From Himantopus leucocephalus (lineage: Eukaryota > Chordata > Aves > Charadriiformes > Recurvirostridae): 64,000 bases of DNA. A program made the translations under genes and the position numbers. This document shows, in pieces, positions 39,356 to 51,338 of this stretch (positions are counted from its first letter, which is position 1; each line of letters starts with the position of its first letter). Location: the NCBI GenBank assembly GCA_003993805.1, contig RSEF01000005.1:18506969-18570968 (forward strand). The letters run 5' to 3'. The notes beneath the pieces were generated by a model. It had not been told where the DNA came from and did no database searches. It saw only the letters and a program-made list of their open reading frames with translations.

Positions 39356-40784
39356 CTGTGAGGAGAGTTGAGGGAGGGGAGGACAGCATGTTAATGTATC
39401 TCATATAGTTTTTCCGTTTTGCAGAACTGCAAGAACACAAGCTCTTTTACATTCTTTAAACTGTCAGACTTTTTTCCTAGCTTGCATTAATGTTTGTTTT
39501 ACAAAGTGCTTCTGTGCAAATCAAATACAGTTTCATCATTCAGCTATACACAGGACAGCTCAGATGAAGTACCCCATCACTGTTAGTGCCTATAAGCACT
39601 ATGCTTTGGTGGGCATAGGTGAAGAGGAGTTGTATCCCTGATTTACTTCAAGAGCAAAAGAAAAGGCTTAGCAATGATACACCTGAAATCCTAGGCACAA
39701 AAGCAGGATGACTTTCAGGTAGAGTGAAATGTTAATTTTTTCATTTAAAATCTTACTTTAAGGGGTATTTTGGAGGCAAACTCTAAAAAAAAGAGGAACT
39801 ACAAAACTAGAAGGGACCCTAAAAGGTGATGTCAGTTACATTTCACTCCAGTGAAACAGGGTCAATACGAAGATGGCTGAGGAATATTCCATTTCTCTTA
39901 ACATTTTTAGTAAAGGAGATTTCACAACCTTCCCAGTAGCCTGTTCTTTATGCTGTACTACCATTACAGACAGAGGTGCTCTCCTAAGAGCTAACTCCTT
40001 TATTTTGTTTGTTTGAAACAAGTGTCCCTTGTTTAACAAGTTTCCTATGTTTCATCGGAAACAAATTATTTCTTCTAATTAGTTAATTATTATTACTCCA
40101 TGGTGAAAAACTGATAAGAATTATTGTTTTAGCATACTCTTCTCATATCTCCCTTCAACTTTCTCTGAAAATGATGAGTTCTTCAAAAGGTGCTTCAAGG
40201 TTACCTTTCCAAAATTTTCTTTGTGCTCTTTTCCATTTGTTTTCTATGTGATTAATGCAATGCCTTGAACTGAACACAGAGCTTCAGCTCTGGACTTGGT
40301 AGGCCTAAATAGAGTGGGATAATTACTTTCTCTGTTTTAAAAATGACTTTACTGCTAATATGTCCCAGAATATATTTGCATTCTTTTGCAATCATATCAT
40401 GGTGTTGGCTTCTTTCTATTCCATTTTAATTTGCAAGCCCTATTCTGCAATGCTCAGCTTACTATTTTCAGCAAATATTCTCATGGATATGATATTTTGC
40501 ATACTTCTTTATTGAATTTTTCTTGATTTCATATCAACTTACAAAGGTTATTTGGATCTTAATCCAATTCTCCAAAAGCATGATTTCTCTCATCTTGATA
40601 TTGCTGGAAAATTGAGTTACAGTATGCTTTGTTTTTCAGGCTACTAGTGAAAATGCTGAATATTATCTGATTCAGAACAAAGCCTGAACAACTGTACTTG
40701 ACCTATGTTTTCATCACTTACTTCAGTTCATATTAATATAATTCTGTGCTTAAATTGTTAAAACATACAACTTCAAAAACCTAC
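39356..40784 (-). other. CD44 intron upstream of the transmembrane exon
   Basis: 1.4 kb, AT-rich. I see nothing further in it. Confidence 0.8.
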
Positions 40785-40907
40785 CTGGTACCTGGGCTGA
40801 CCTTGGTTGTGAGACTATTTTTGTTGTGGTGGTCTCTCCAGGGAAAGTAGTGGATTCATAATGTCCCTTGTGTGGTCCTTGATTACCATATATACTGGAG
40901 GTAGATC
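40785..40907 (-). CDS. CD44: CD44 membrane-proximal constant stem exon
   Basis: This 123-nt phase 1-1 exon encodes STSSIYGNQGPHKGHYESTT, then FPGETTTTKIVSQPRSAQVP, and ends in G, which forms Glu of the conserved PEWLI junction with the transmembrane exon. Human CD44 has two small constant exons here (16 and 17), the second ending IPEW. Here I find a single exon of intermediate composition, rich in Ser/Thr for O-glycosylation. Acceptor TTCTTTAG, donor CCAG|GTAGGT. The junction and phase are certain; whether an exon 16 equivalent was lost or lies unrecognised in the 3.4-kb intron upstream is open. Confidence 0.93.
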
Positions 40908-43900
40908 CTAAAGAACAAAACTATCTTAGTTTATGCTTAGTGAATGCTTAGTGCTTAGTGAATATTTAACAGCGAGGTACAAAGGCTATGACTTTCACAA
41001 TTAAAAAAACATATTCTAGAAACTTCATGAAGAGGTCATTAAAAAGTATTTATACTGAAAACTATTACATAGACTATAACCATTATATCCATCTGAACTA
41101 TGGCTAGTTTTAGCATTTTGAATAACAAAACTCATGCTTTTTGCCTCTTGTTTCTCATATATTTCAGTTTTGATTATGCTATGCTTTCACAAACCAAAAT
41201 GCAATTATAATGGCCTAGAAATTTTCTGGAGAAAATGTAAAGATGTGAATGCTGGAAACTTTTTGAAGAGGTTTTTGTCATACAAGTCAAACATGTCTGT
41301 TCCATGGGGAAAAGAGAGTAAGCAAAGAAGAGAGAAAAAAAAAAAAAACCTTTACTTTTTCATTTACGCCTAAACTGATCAATATGGAGAAATTTTGAAA
41401 CTTTTAATTTTGTTCCTACACAGGACAAAACTAAATTTCAAAAACTCTAATGCTTTCATAAAATACAACAGTTCTCTGTATGGTTTTAAATTTTATAGAG
41501 AGTGACTTTAAAAGTTCAAAATATTTTTCCTCATAGAAAAAATGATCTCTGTAAACTTAAAGGTGGATCCCCTTGTTCTTTTTAATAAGTTGCGTAATTT
41601 GGTTCTAAGATGGTATTAGACCTTAAATCAAAATGCATACTTCCAGACTTAATTATTTGCTGTTCTGGCCATACCACTTGAACTTCTATGTAGTTACATT
41701 TCTGGCCCACACTTGCTGTATGGGTATGCCAAGTCAAAAATTATCAGCAGACTATAGATGCAGTGATTTCATTTGGGACTACTACTTCATTATCACTACA
41801 AAAAAGATATTACAGATCTCCACCTCTCTGAATTGTTCCAGACTCTAATAGAGAAAATTAAGAACTTACTCTAATCAGCTGTAAAGTTTTTTCTTTAACA
41901 CACATTGCAACTCATTTCTAGCCAGCATTTCTGATCTCATTTCCTAATAGTATTTTGCAAATACAAAACTGAGAAGCACATTTTTTCCCCCTGTTAAGCT
42001 TAGCCAACAAGTGGTTCATGAATCTTCCAGATGTTTTCATTACTTTTATTAACAAGAAACTTACTGATCGGTGAGTTGTTTTGTGCTATCTCACCACAGA
42101 GGACAGAGGACTAATTCAGGACTAAGCGTCCTGATCTAGCCTCCAAGAAAGCTGACCAAGAGGAACATAGGCACTTCTACCCCACATCTCAGCAGATTTT
42201 TTTTAAGATGCTTTATATCATGCTTCAGAAACACCAGAGCTTTTTCATCACAAAGCCCCTTAGAAAGGCACACAGACATCTTAAAATTCATGCACTTAGA
42301 GAACTGCTACATGCGCCCTTCCCCTCCCATGAGCACCAAGAAGAAGCAACAGGATTCGATCATGTCCCCTGCTGTTCTGGCTCTGGGGAGGTGCTTGCAA
42401 GTGGCAGGGAGGGATCCTCAAAAGCTCTCTACTTTTCATTTTGATGACATAATAAGACTTTTTTTCTTTTTGACAGTTATTTTTTGGGTTCCTTCGGGGG
42501 CTATGATTCATTATTCAATGAACACTTGGACAACAGGTCAGTCATTAGTGTGATGTCAGACCACAACTTAAACACAGCTGTACAGAAAAAGCAAGTGAAA
42601 GAAAGCATTATAATACATCAAGACATTCATTTGTTCAGAGAAAGCCTTTAACTATACTCTGCCAATACATTCATGAATATTTTCCATTCCATTACAGCTA
42701 TATGGGGCAACATTACAGATGAATAAATACACTTTTTATAATGATGGTAGTGTCTTAGTGATTTCCTTGTATTGTGTTTTTAAAAAGCACCAAGAGAAGA
42801 TAAACAAAAAAAAGGAAGAGTGTTGGGAATATGGCCTTATAAGCCTTTGCCAGGACACTGATAGTGTAAAGATTTGATGCAGATATGCACCTTGAAAATG
42901 ATCTTCAAACCAGTTCTTACAGGTTTTATGTACTCAAAACAGAAAGGTAGCAAAAAATTTTTGGTAGTGTGTAATGTCTGCACATAAAAATAAGGAGGCA
43001 GTTTGGATTAATTAAGTGAAAAGGGAAGCAAAAGTCAAGAAATTAGTTTGTTTTAGTAGGAAACCATTATTAAAAATAGATTTATCTTTACAATAAAATT
43101 CTATCAAATACATATCTTGCATTTATATTACTGTGCCTATGTCAAAATACTCAGGCAATTTTGATAGGGTTGATTTTACTAGGTTTATATAAAATTCTGA
43201 AAAAAAAAAAGTAGGCCAAATTCTACCTGACAATGTATGAATTACATACAGAAGTTGTGGATTCCTCATCCCTGGAGGTGTTCAGTGCCAGGCTTTGAGT
43301 AACCTGATCTAGTGGAAGCTGTCCCTGCCCATGGCAAGGGGGGTGGAACTAGATGATTTTTAAAGTCCTTTCCAACCCTAACCATTCTATGATTCTATGA
43401 ATTAACATTAATTAATTAATTAATAACAGAATTACCTTTGAAGTGTTTGCTGTATAATCCTATAAAAATATCAGTACATAATCTTGCTTATGTGCAAAGA
43501 ATGTCCACAGAGCATTGGCCAAAATCTAGCCTGGGATGGTTCCACTAACCAAGAAAGTGCATGAAAATAGTATTTGGATTAGTGTGCATGAGAAGTAGCA
43601 TTTGGAAAAAACCTTACTGTTAGAATGATTATTTGTATGGAAACTGCATTTGGGTATAAGGAAAAGTCCCTTCATTTCCTGGACTATTAGCATGTGACCA
43701 CACACACAAAAAAGGAAAGGTTATATATAGTGTAATAAGTAAACACTTTTACTGTTAACTGCACTAACTCTATCAGAAGAATAACCCTTTTTAAAAAAAA
43801 GTAGTTGTTCTCAAATGAAATGTCAGTTACAGCCCAGTAACATAGCTATAATAAATCACTGGCAAGATACCAACAGCAAATACACCTAGAAAAAAAGGTT

Positions 43901-44306
43901 TCACAGAGAATTACCTTTGTTTTGATACATATTCAACCAATGTAGAGGGAATACACATGGGGGGAAAAGTGACAGACAGTTAAGTGTTACATAGCTATCA
44001 TTTGTGCCCAGCAAAAAAGAAAGACAACATGCTATCACTTATGTATGGGCATGAGGAGAAAGTTTACACCTGTTCACTGTAACAGAATATAAGAAAAGGT
44101 TATTTGCAAAACATTTTCAGCCTTTTAGCATATGTCCTCTGCTTTGCACAGGAAAAGATGCCCTTTGATGGTATCTTATAAGCAGGTTATAAACCATAAT
44201 AAAAAACAAAAAGGAAATAATGTGACAATTATTTACAATTATTGTCATTGTCCAATAATAACTGACTGACAGATAAATGAAAATGTTCATAATTTGTAGC
44301 TCTTAC
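40908..44306 (-). other. CD44 intron between membrane-proximal and last variable exon
   Basis: 3.4 kb. It contains a short plus-strand CR1 3' fragment (43251-43400) and AT-rich DNA. A GC-richer patch at about 42300-42430 holds overlapping short open frames, but I see no phase-compatible exon. A strong donor-like GTAAGTTC at about 41866 has only a 9-nt space to the preceding CAG, with a stop in it. Confidence 0.7.
43251..43400 (+). mobile_element. CR1 LINE 3' fragment
   Basis: About 150 bp of CR1 3' UTR (ctggaggtgttcagtgccagg ... ggtggaactagatg ... tccttt) ending in two ATTCTATG octamers, then an ATTAATT-rich simple tract. Opposite in orientation to CD44. Confidence 0.92.
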
Positions 44307-44492
44307 TAGTAGGAAGAGGGGTCTGCAATTGGTTAAGACGATCTTCAATGCCTGGAAAAACTCCAGGTATCCAATTGACATGGGAGCCATCTGTGGTGTT
44401 TGCTTGTTCACTTCCACTTCTGGACGGAGTGCTAGGTGCCAGTGCCTCCTTGGTTGCTTTCTCTTGGTTAATATCATCCACGGACTCTGTGA
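44307..44492 (-). CDS. CD44: CD44 variable exon h (last variable exon)
   Basis: 186 nt, phase 1-1. Encodes TESVDDINQEKATKEALAPS, then TPSRSGSEQANTTDGSHVNW, then IPGVFPGIEDRLNQLQTPLP-T. Stem-like: Ser/Thr-rich, with an N-glycosylation site (NTT) and an acidic start. The donor is CCTACTA|GTAAGA, as in exons a and c. Two acceptor CAGs 6 nt apart (GGCAG at 44493 or TCACAG at 44487) are both phase-compatible, so two residues may be optional. By position it corresponds to the v8-v10 part of human CD44; I cannot assign it to one exon. Confidence 0.88.
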
Positions 44493-45391
44493 CTGCCATG
44501 ACGATGGCATGATCAGCTTTAAAAGTGAGCGTTCACAACACCACCACCCACATTATTTCCCTCTTTCCTGTGGCACAGCAAGCCAGAGAGCATGTCCATT
44601 TTTCTCATTCAAAGCGCAGAAGGAGAGAAGTCATGAAGGCCTTCCCTTCTTCTTCCACACTGTCACTGGCTTCCGAGAGACCCTTGAGCACCACATACGT
44701 GCTCACTATGTTGGAGGGAGACGTTGGCTACATATAAAGATCCCAGTGACAGATGGAGAGGGAAGACCTTCAGAAGAAGAGACAATGGTAGCAACAACCT
44801 GACCCTGTAACTCAGGAGCGAGCAGCCACACTGCAGCCAGATCTGTGGCAGTCTTGCCTGGCAATCCACTGGTGAGGAGCAGTAAGGAATTGAAGGCAGA
44901 ATTTATGGGACTTAATTCTTCTCTGATTGCCCTGCCCTCACCACCGGGACAGCACTTCTTGGTGATGGTGCTGCTGCTGAGTCACAGGAGTAAGCTGTCT
45001 GATTAGCCCACCAGAGCACCTCCACCACACCAATCATGGTGCCAAAGCCTATCAAGCCTGATCCCACTGACACGCAAGAAATGAAGATGGGGCTGGGGAT
45101 TCAGAATCACCAAAGTGCATGTCTTGCAGAACAGTCAGAAGGCCACCCAGAAACATGCTTCAGCAAAGGACAGAAACCGCCAAGTGTATCAGCAAGGACA
45201 TCCTCATGCCTTGTCCAGAAGGTAATTCTATCAACAGCACAGATCCCACCACAGATTTTTGCACTGCAAGTACACACCGAGAATGTAGACCCCCCCAGAA
45301 TAAGAAAGACAGGGAAAGGAGTCAATTTCAGAAGAAATAATGTCTCATTTCACACCTGGCATGAGAAATGAGTATGATCCGTTATTCTTAC
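44493..45391 (-). other. CD44 intron between variable exons g and h
   Basis: 0.9 kb, noticeably richer in GC and in open frames than the other introns. One stretch near 44945-45005 resembles a 53-nt exon (acceptor GACAG, donor GTGAGG), but its length breaks the phase rule. No supported exon. Confidence 0.6.
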
Positions 45392-45577
45392 TGGTACCCA
45401 TCAGAGGAGAGTCATCACCAACTTTGTTCATACTAGCTGTGGTCCTGTGGAGGACCTCATCCCCAGGGGCATCTGTGGGATGTGTGTTGCCTTCAGTGCC
45501 CTGTCCTGGTTCATTATCTGAAGGCAGAGGTAGCTGAGTTGGGTCTTCGTGGTGGGCACCACCAGGAGAGACGACAG
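45392..45577 (-). CDS. CD44: CD44 variable exon g
   Basis: 186 nt, phase 1-1, exactly the length of exon h. Encodes VVSPGGAHHEDPTQLPLPSD, then NEPGQGTEGNTHPTDAPGDE, then VLHRTTASMNKVGDDSPLMG-T. A proline-, acidic- and Thr-rich stem segment. Acceptor GGTAATAG with ATCATCAT immediately upstream; donor GGTACCA|GTAAGA, a one-base variant of the ACTA|GTAAG signature. Position suggests the v7-v8 region. The coding assignment rests on an open frame, splice sites, phase and context rather than on close similarity to a known exon. Confidence 0.85.
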
Positions 45578-47075
45578 CTATTACCATGATGATTTAATCA
45601 GCTGACAATTCCATGTGTGTGCTGCCATGCCCCTTCCCTTCCCTTCCCACTACCTTCAAGTCTCCTGTTCACTTTAAACCACTGCTAGCCTTTCCTCACT
45701 ACAAAAGGGGAAGAGAAGGGAAACCTTCTGTCCTGTACATCATCACTGCTCTTCAATATATTTATCAGCTATTTTCATTGGCTATTCTCATCCACTTTTT
45801 TACCTAATTCAAATGATTCCCAAGGACAGTGGACACAGGGAAAGAACATAGACACAACAGTCAGGAGAAATCCCTGACCTGTGTCTCATGCTGGCCACAG
45901 ATCCTCAGCTTCAGGGACACTGTCAAGTGCTGCTACATTGTGTTTTATGTTACAGATATCAATACTGACAGAAAAGAACCCTTTCTAGAGACATTGATTC
46001 TCCTTTGTTGCTCAAGACACTGTGAACGGTGACAAGTTACAGAAAATGGTTATAATTAGTTGTTCTGTTGATGGTAGTCATAAGACTAGGTTTCCTCCCA
46101 GAATCAGCTTCAAATTTTTGGCATTACTGAAGCATTTTACCTGTTAGAATTACTTTGTGGTGTGGTGTTTACTGAACCCACCACCCACACTTCTCTTCCT
46201 TATATGCAGGGTAGACTTCATGGTTTTTATTCTAATTGGATCGTAAAGAAGAAAAGGAAACAGGGATTTCTATTTATTTTCATTGTCATCAGCTTTCCAG
46301 CTTCATAACTTAAGCTTTTTCAGAATAGTTGGCTAATGCTGTATAATAGCAGGAGCAATGAGACAGAAGAGATACCACCAGAAAAACACACAGCAACCAT
46401 AAAAGAAGATTAAGTAGTTGTCACAAAATCAAAAATAGTTTCTGAGCATTGTCTGTTTAAGAAAGGATTAAAGTTACCTTTCCCCTTATTTCAGGAATAA
46501 GTCATGTGTTTCTCATATCATGTTTTTAGAACGTTATTTTGATGGTATAAATGATATGTGTTATACATGACTCATCACGGTGTTGTGTCATGACACTTTT
46601 GTAAATTCCTTTCTCTCATCATTCTACAAACCAGAGGGACAAATGTTTCAATAAAATCTGTGAAAAGAACACTCTCTCCCCAGATGAATATTCACAAATT
46701 AAAAGCATTAGCCTGTTGATGCACAAATATACTTAAGTATGAATTCAACTTCATGGTAAAGACAGTTTGGCAACACCAAAGAATGTAACTTATGTAATGA
46801 GCCAGGTGCAATTCGATAGTCATGCTTCACTAAGGAACAGAAAGCACTAAAAGTGTCGGTAAGTAAAAAATAAATGTTTTATAGAGAGTTAAAATTGAAA
46901 ACTTCTATCTCACCACCATCCAGGCAGAGCACAGAGAAAATTAATCACTATGATTTATATAATTGTCTTAAAGAGATCAGTAAGTTACTCTTCTCTACAA
47001 ATTCATGCAATATGTTTCCAAGACACGCCACCTGAGAGACAGAAGTGATGAAATATACATAACTGCCATTATTAC
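45578..47075 (-). other. CD44 intron between variable exons f and g
   Basis: 1.5 kb. Nothing further recognised. Confidence 0.75.
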
Positions 47076-47243
47076 TAGTACCTGTAGTGGAATACTGTTT
47101 TTCATGATTATTCTCACTGGAAGGAATAATTCTATCCGTTACAGGAGGTTGCGTGGCATAATCCTCTCCCTTGTCCCAACCTGGATACACCACTGGGTCT
47201 TGCGCTGAGTCGTTCTGTTTGGCCCCGTGACTGGAGGGCGTAG
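47076..47243 (-). CDS. CD44: CD44 variable exon f (v6-like by position and start)
   Basis: 168 nt, phase 1-1. After exon e it reads ATPSSHGAKQNDSAQDPVVY, then PGWDKGEDYATQPPVTDRII, then PSSENNHEKQYSTTGT. Human v6 begins IQATPSSTT and ends HSTTGTA, so this looks like its equivalent, although the core differs. In mammals v6 supports growth-factor co-receptor roles. Two donors 6 nt apart are possible: ACAG|GTACTA (exon end 47082, 162 nt) and ACTA|GTAATA (47076). The second matches the sister exons. Its PGWD core resembles exon c. Confidence 0.87.
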
Positions 47244-49027
47244 CTGTTATGATGACGGTGAAGCAATTATGAACTCAGTATATAAAGATCCATTTCTTAT
47301 ATTATTCTCCTCTTCAGTTCTTGTCTCTATGACAGGCCTTTTTCACATGTCTACTACATTTAATGGCAAAGAGAAGTAAAGCAGATTCGCTTCTCATTCT
47401 GATTTATGTTTAGAAAAGCTGCCTGCTGTCACCAATAGGACTGACTCCTTCAAACTGAGCATATGCTTTCCAGAAGCAAGGTATCTCATTGCTTTCCAAA
47501 AGTATTTCCCCGAATCAGACCGTGTACTTTGTATTAATTGAATATCAAACCAATACCTACTGATGCAGAATTAAGAACAGCAAAGGCAGAAATAACCACA
47601 AAAATATCACCCATCAGTAAGACTTTAATCGCAGATTTTGAGTGTATTGACTATATCCAATTTTTTCCCCCTCAAAATGTCGCTTTTTTATTAGTAGTGG
47701 CATCTCCAGGAAAACAGACAAGGAAGTCTGACACAGGGGAAGGCTAGCACATGGTGCAGATTTGTGAATGGTGCACACAATAAATGAGACAGCATTCAAC
47801 TGGAGAATATTTGATATTGCAGTTATTTAGAAAAATATTATATTTTCCACATCAACCAATCTGCCACTTTTATTAGATAGTCACAGCAAAAGAGTACCCA
47901 AATTGTATAAGTAGCATAACCCTCCTTAACACCCCCCAAACCAATCAAAAACCCCAAGAAAATCACCACACTGTGTTAAAATTTTAATTGCAATTAGGCC
48001 AAATTATATTGCTACAGTAGTATAGTATAGTATAGTATAGTATTTATATATATCGGTAATACATTGTACTGCATCACCAGATTTTTAAAGGATGTTGATG
48101 AAACACGTGGTTTTGATATCTTAGAGGAATGTGGGCTTAGAGACTGCTGAAGCAGTGAGTTACACAAAACTTTTGCTAATAAGATTACATGTAGTTGAAG
48201 GAATTGATTCACTTTATACAGCATGTCAAATAATGTTTATGATATGCTTGTCTTTAGTGGCCTGTGATAATCTGCAAGAGCAGATGACGACTGTGTTAAA
48301 TTCACTGTTAGTAGCGCTTAGTAGAGCACATCAGTCATTACCTAGTAAATTCAGTACACTCACAGGAACAGAAACTAATATATGTCAATTCTTAGTGACT
48401 AGCTTTATAGTATAATTTGGTCTTTTACATTTCAATTGCTTTGATCAATGGAAGAGAGAAGCCTCTCATTTACTCTACATCATGCTTTGTTTTCTTCCCT
48501 TCATCAGCAGTATCATCTTTTCATAGTTCAAAAGTGGGGTGAGTAGATATTGTAGATAAAAAATTTTAGATATAACTGCCATATTGACAGAAACTGAAAA
48601 AAATCTCAGGTCTAATAATGAATTGCAGCAGGGGAGTGAACACAGCTCCCAAATATGTGAAAAATACAACAGACATTATTATTTTCCCATTTAAACATTC
48701 ACTGTTTCCTACAGATATAAACCTGGTAGATAGCTTGCTAAAACCTTGTGACTGCATGACACAGAACACAAAACTTAAGAGACAATTCTGGAATTAATCT
48801 AGTGTAAGTCTTGACACACAATCCAAATAGGAGAGAAAACAAACCTACAGGAACAGGTCTGAAGAACTGAATAAGTAAAAACAAAAGTAATATGCCCTCA
48901 GAATTGCTCATGCTTATTCACAGAACCTCTGTTATGGCCCCAGAATGCAAAATTGTTAATAAAAAAATCCTAAAACTAAACCTTTAGTAAACCTCATAAT
49001 TTACTAAAACGTGACCTGGAATATTAC
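47244..49027 (-). other. CD44 intron between variable exons e and f
   Basis: 1.8 kb, with a pentanucleotide (TATAG)n repeat at 48018-48043. No further exon recognised. Confidence 0.75.
48018..48043. repeat. (TATAG)n pentanucleotide microsatellite
   Basis: Between four and five TATAG units. CD44 intron. Confidence 0.9.
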
Positions 49028-49207
49028 CTGTATGAGAAGATTCGTTTTCAATATAATTTTCACCTGCAACAGTAAATTCATGTTGTTCAATACTCCCAGT
49101 GGTATTTGGAGGATTTTCTTCTTGACTGATCCATCCAGAATGAACACTGTGTAATAGTGGATGTTGGGTTGGTCCTTGACGATTTTCATTTTCACTTGTA
49201 ACTAGTG
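49028..49207 (-). CDS. CD44: CD44 variable exon e (v5 position)
   Basis: 180 nt, phase 1-1. Encodes LVTSENENRQGPTQHPLLHS, then VHSGWISQEENPPNTTGSIE, then QHEFTVAGENYIENESSHT, with N-glycosylation sites NTT and NES. Acceptor CATCATCTTATCAG; donor ACAG|GTAATA. A weaker GTGAAA after TGCAG lies inside the exon. Rich in His and acidic residues, like human v5, but the match is loose; the call rests on phase, splice sites and order. Confidence 0.85.
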
Positions 49208-51233
49208 CTGATAAGATGATGATTGAATCAATAATGATCAAAATACCCAACACCAGTCATAATATTCACATCTTCATGGTCTACACATGGCTTTTGTGCT
49301 TTGGCTCTTTTTCTCATTGTTGCATTTGATGTAAAATGAAAGATGAAAGAAAACAAAAGTCCTTTGGAAATCCTATCACACAAAAGCACCACCAGGATTG
49401 GAAGAAGATTTAAGTGCCTGAGAAAGTATCCCAATGACCAATGGCAGAGAAAAGCTATAGCAGGAGCAATGGAAGAACGCATAGAAAAAACAGCTTGCAT
49501 CTGTAGTTCATATTTACTAATACTAACTTAACTGTTGATTCTGTGTATTCTGGCTTTTTAAAAGTGAAAAAGATGATGAATTTTTGAGTTAATATCTCAA
49601 TTACACAACTACAAGGCTGGCTCCAAGGAAATTGTCATTTCTTCTTTGGATGGGATGAATGAAATAAGCAGGTTCATATCTTCAAAGTTGAAAAGCATAC
49701 TTGTTTTGAACTCAGTAATAGTTAAAGCTCTTATTGATAAAAGAAATTCATTGCTCATTCTTTAATTCACTGTTGTTTGCATAGCAGAAGATGCAGTCAG
49801 AAATAACCTGGAGTACCACCACCATAAGAGATTTTCTAATGAACATTAAAAGGCTTAGAAAAGACACACCAGAAAAAAAAAAGAATACTTATAACACTAT
49901 GATAACCATTAGAATTCAGTTTGAAATATATCTGCCTTAGGTGTCAAATGGTTCCACGAATGATACATTAAAGCTAAAGCAAAGGTCCTTAATCAGAGCA
50001 TGCAAATAATAAGCTGGAACAGTTACATATGCTGTGAGTCACCAGCTAGAGAAACCTACTCTGTTTCCCAAAAAAAGCATAACTGGAGGAATATTTATCT
50101 TCACATTCAGACAATAACATGTTTATAAAGAGGGCACTCATGCAAATGTAATTCATTATTTTTGTAATAAAACCTAATACATATAGATTATTTTGTAAAA
50201 AAAATATTAAAATTAACTAACTTATGAATGCAACTGATCTAGCTTCTTCAGAACTGAAAGAAAATTATCACAAAAATTATTTCTGGGCACCTGTTCTGAT
50301 GCCAATTGTATAAACCTTCGCTGTTCAAAAGAATTTCAGAACCAGAAAGACAGGTATATATCTAGCTATTGGAGGCAGATCGTATAAATCCAAAGAACTA
50401 CCACGGGATGTAGAAAATGCTTGTTTTTACAGAGGGATAAGGTTTTCCACAAGTCCCAATGAAATGTATTTCTTTACAGTACAATCTAATTTTATGCAAT
50501 TACAAGTCTGGCCACCAACCCAGCTGTATATAACTGTGCCTCCAGCTATTCAGGTTTGAACCTCTCCTTAACAGGGTAAAGCTGTGCTTTATAGCCAAAA
50601 CATCCTAAAACCAAAGCCCATATCCAGCTATGCTTTTAAAAAAAATTTAACTGGAAACTATTTAGGTACACAGCAAAAATAGCTGGAGAATGTAATCTGT
50701 AAGCATTTGCCTACAGAGGGTTTTAGGCTTGAAGAACATGAGCACACTTTCAGTGTCTCAGTTGGCTACCGGCACTAACACTGGTAGCAAAATGTTCACA
50801 TTCATCTGGAGGTAGTATATTATCCTTTGTAGCACAGTTCCATGTATTTGAATCGCTCGGTCCCTTTTTTGTCTTTTGTCTTCAGATTCTACAATAGAAA
50901 TTTTGAAGTGGAAAAAAAGGATTTTTTTTCTCACCAAGGTGGGTCACCAAATGTTACAATCTGCACAGTTTTATTACACTACTGGCAGTGCAAGTTTCAA
51001 AATCCCAGAGACGTGAGGAAAAGTGGCAAGTAACGAAGATTAGATGCAAAAGATAGACTTGGAACCACAGACTAATGTTAGAGATGCCACCTCTGACAAC
51101 TCTAGTACAAAGGTATTATACTGAAATTAGGCTAATGGTATGGGAATTACAACCAGCTGCACCATAAGAGTGTTATACTTCACTGAATTATGTCACAGAT
51201 CTGAATATTAACTGAAATGCTTAGTTGCTTTAC
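49208..51233 (-). other. CD44 intron between variable exons d and e
   Basis: 2.0 kb, AT-rich. Nothing further recognised. Confidence 0.75.
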
Positions 51234-51338
51234 CCCTGCCAGCAGAGCTAGGATACTGCTCCTCTTCATCTGTATAGGCGGGGTTCCAATGATGTTGTGT
51301 GGAGATTTCCAGAAGTGTTTTGTGTTGCGAATCCACAG
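51234..51338 (-). CDS. CD44: CD44 variable exon d (v4/v5-like)
   Basis: 105 nt, phase 1-1. Encodes VDSQHKTLLEISTQHHWNPA, then YTDEEEQYPSSAGR. The HHWNPA...EEE pattern resembles the WNP motifs of human v4 and v5. Acceptor TTGTCCTAACAG; donor CAGGG|GTAAAG. Without N-glycosylation sites. Confidence is moderate for homology and good for being an exon. Confidence 0.85.

Noticed and set aside
41860..41885. Possible 9-nt microexon on the minus strand (TTTACAG, then CTGATTAGA, then GTAAGT)
   Set aside because: In the required phase it contains a TAG stop, and nothing supports its use.
42296..42511. Overlapping open frames in a GC-richer patch between CD44 exons
   Set aside because: No phase-compatible splice sites; the protein is unlike CD44.
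43236..43405. ATGAATTA on both sides of the short CR1 as a target-site duplication
   Set aside because: The right copy overlaps the normal CR1 terminal octamers and an ATTAATT repeat, so the match may be coincidental.
44945..45005. Exon-like 53-nt segment on the minus strand (GACAG acceptor, GTGAGG donor) between variable exons g and h
   Set aside because: The frame is open, but its length leaves phase 0 at the end, incompatible with the phase 1 rule of all neighbouring CD44 exons.
45036..45371. 111-codon open frame on the plus strand within a CD44 intron
   Set aside because: No homology recognised, antisense to CD44, and no splice or promoter signal.
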